Source: Cherax quadricarinatus (Eukaryota; Arthropoda; Malacostraca; Decapoda; Parastacidae). From it: DNA of 64,000 nucleotides. Shown one piece after another: positions 61,899-64,000 of the stretch. The notes under the pieces were generated by a model. It was given only the letters and a program-made list of their open reading frames with translations, made no database searches and was not told where the DNA came from. Each line of letters opens with the position of its first letter. Positions within the stretch are counted from its first letter, which is position 1. The stretch spans positions 1 to 64,000 of the forward strand of contig NW_027196456.1 of assembly GCF_038502225.1 (NCBI RefSeq). The letters run 5' to 3'. Both the position numbers and the translations under genes were made by a program.

Positions 61899-62340
61899 TG
61901 AATCAAGACCCCGTCACCAGCATTAAGGGAGGCCTGAATCAAGACCCCGTCACCAGCATCAAGGGAGACCTGAATCAAGATCAAGACCCCGTCACCAGCA
62001 TCAAGGGAGACCTGAATCAAGACCCCGTCACCAGCATCAAGGGAGACCTGAATCAAGACCCCGTCACCAGCATCAAGGGAGACCTGAATCAAGACCCCGT
62101 CACCAGCATCAAGGGAGACCTGAATCAAGACCCCGTCACCAGCATCAAGGGAGACCTGAATCAAGACCCCGTCACCAGCATCAAGGGAGACCTGAATCAA
62201 GACCCCGTCACCAGCATCAAGGGAGACCTGAATCAAGACCCCGTCACCAGCATCAAGGGAGACCTGAATGAAAACCCCGTCACCAGCATCAAGAGAGACC
62301 TTCTGAATCAAGAGCCTGTCACCAGCATCAAGGGTTACCT
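61899..62340. repeat. 36-bp minisatellite, about 12 copies
   Basis: Unit includes TGAATCAAGACCCCGTCACC and AGCATCAAGG, then GAGACC. Ten copies are nearly identical, a 6-bp duplication (ATCAAG) sits in the third, and the last two are diverged. Because 36 is a multiple of three, one minus-strand frame stays open by chance. Confidence 0.97.
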
Positions 62341-62811
<471 letters not shown>

Positions 62812-63020
62812 CTGTAGCAGGTTGATGACTGGTAGCACTTTCGGCTCACAACCGAAGGGCCTGGGCACGATCCTAGGGCGGATGTGTTTCCTGACGCCTG
62901 TTGCCCCTGTTCACCTAGCAGCAGTAAATAGGTAGCCGGTTGTTAGATCACTGTTGTGGGTGGCATCCTGGGGGAATAGGTCCTGAGGATTTTGTTGGAA
63001 ATAAAGTGAGCAGTGGCTTT
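62812..63020 (+). mobile_element. tRNA-Val-derived SINE, diverged
   Basis: GTAGCAGGTTGATGACTGGT with the anticodon arm TTCGG-CTCACAA-CCGAA (anticodon CAC), GGGCACGATCCTAGG (weak B-box), TTCACCTAGCAGCAGTAAAT and TGGCATCCTGGGGG. Related to family 1 but distinct. Confidence 0.78.
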
Positions 63021-63344
63021 GCTGGGTTACCCTGGGTTAACCCACTAGGGCTACCCTGGGTTGCTAACCCACTAGGATTAATTACCTAAGTAAAATATTC
63101 CTACTATTTCTTGCTATTCTTACTATTTCTGTTCTTTATTACTATCGCTAGTCTTTATTATCAGTAATTACTATTATTTGCGTTTATTATCATCGGTGTT
63201 CAATTAGTTTCAGAAAAACTACATCATTACTTTATCGGGAAACTCTGAACGTGACTCAACACTCGTTTGATATTCCACGTTTATTGAAGATAAACGAGGT
63301 GGATGTTATCTGGTGGGAATAAACGAGGATATCTGTCGGTAATA

Positions 63345-63460
63345 AGGTCCGGTTAGGTCAAATTCGTCAGGAAACAGGAAAAGTGTTTCATGACGAGGGT
63401 CTCAGTCACATGATGACCCACAGCTGGAGCTTTTGGCCATCTGACCGAGGCCTTCCTCGG
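63345..63460 (+). repeat. interspersed repeat, inverted partner of 61690-61805
   Basis: CGTCAGGAAACAGGAAAAGT, GGTCTCAGTCACATGATGAC, CAGCTGGAGCTTTTGGCCAT and CTGACCGAGGCCTTCC. Confidence 0.75.
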
Positions 63461-63695
63461 GCTGACCTTCCACCCCCCCCCCCCTTCTAAAAGTTATGGT
63501 TATTATATTATCGGAAATGAAGTCAAATAGTTCGACTTAACCGGGTTATACTATAAATCTGCTTAATTTTTGTTCATATGTTCCCTCAACATTTTTGTTC
63601 CCATCGTAAAGAACAATTATTTATGCAAATCTGCAAGACAACCACGATGTGAATGATTTCTCTAGGCCTTTCGAGTAACAATCAGCACTATCAGG

Positions 63696-63804
63696 AGCTT
63701 GCAGTGTTGCAGAAAAGAGAATGACGTCCGAGCAAATACGTTCATATGACGCTTCCTTTGAACGTATTTGCTATGGACTTCTCTTTTCTGCAACATTGCA
63801 AGCT
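63696..63804. repeat. inverted repeat with 50-base arms
   Basis: Left AGCTTGCAGTGTTGCAGAAA, AGAGA and GCAAATACGTTCA; right TGAACGTATTTGC, TCTCTTTTCTGCAACATTGC and AAGCT. Few mismatches, short spacer. Confidence 0.88.
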
Positions 63805-64000
63805 GGAATGCAACTCTGAAGAGAGATTTGTTTACTCTCTAGAGGATAAACGTACACGGTACTCGTGGCCTAATTCGTTGGAAATTGAGCGCTTGTTATG
63901 AATACTGATAAGGAGTGAGTGTATATAAGCACGCTTGAGGGAGAAGGGTGAAGAGAAAGTGGAATGGAGAGAGGGAAGGATAAGACGGAGAGTGGAAAAG
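63805..64000. other. unassigned end of window
   Basis: Nothing recognised; purine-rich at the edge. Confidence 0.4.

Noticed and set aside
61895..62311. 138-codon open frame made of repeated VSLDAGDGVLIQ-type units
   Set aside because: It lies wholly in the 36-bp minisatellite. A unit divisible by three keeps one frame open without selection.
61899..62340. CRISPR array
   Set aside because: Units are contiguous with no unique spacers, and the DNA is eukaryotic.

Overview
This is a stretch of eukaryotic nuclear DNA from an animal with large, repeat-filled introns. It is most likely an arthropod, and I infer a decapod crustacean from the repeat families. The only host gene I can support is the 3' half of CPSF3 (CPSF-73, the pre-mRNA 3'-end endonuclease). 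It lies on the + strand as eight coding exons between 11188 and 37845, all with GT/AG borders, compatible phases and an open frame of 374 residues plus stop. The upstream exons lie outside the window. An ATTAAA signal follows the stop at 37915. No tRNA gene, rRNA gene or other protein-coding host gene is convincing.

Everything else is transposable elements, many nested inside one another. 1-11187 (upstream CPSF3 intron) holds RTE-like LINEs of two subfamilies, called A and B here. One LINE B copy (2311-9597) is split by a minus-strand LINE A that itself carries a tRNA-derived SINE, by a Tigger transposon, and by a TTAA-flanked piggyBac MITE. The CPSF3 introns hold a decayed piggyBac (13047-15978), two non-autonomous TTAA elements, three Tigger copies (the one at 30512-32850 has a full-length open transposase), a second pogo-type family, LINE-derived short repeats, a CR1 tail, and Penelope-like remnants.

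37.9-43.5 kb (3' of CPSF3) is a run of inverted-repeat structures. 43.5-46.6 kb is mostly unrecognised sequence with SINEs. 46.6-53.5 kb is an old LINE interrupted by a 602-bp composite repeat with a 12-bp target duplication and by a second 3.5-kb LINE. 53.5-58.0 kb carries the best-preserved retroelement: a CR1 LINE with an SGNH-hydrolase ORF1 joined by TGATG to an intact 981-residue endonuclease/reverse transcriptase ORF2. 58.0-64 kb is simple repeats, SINEs, and a minisatellite that appears to descend from a nearby SINE.

The strongest common thread is that LINE A, LINE B and a roughly 470-bp short element all end in the same small hairpin (CACC, seven bases, GGTG). It occurs 16 times here. 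One insertion is only 70 bp long, essentially just this hairpin end, with a perfect 12-bp target duplication, so the hairpin looks like the minimal signal for retrotransposition. Coordinates, motifs and target duplications were read from the sequence. Family names rest on remembered motifs and were not searched.
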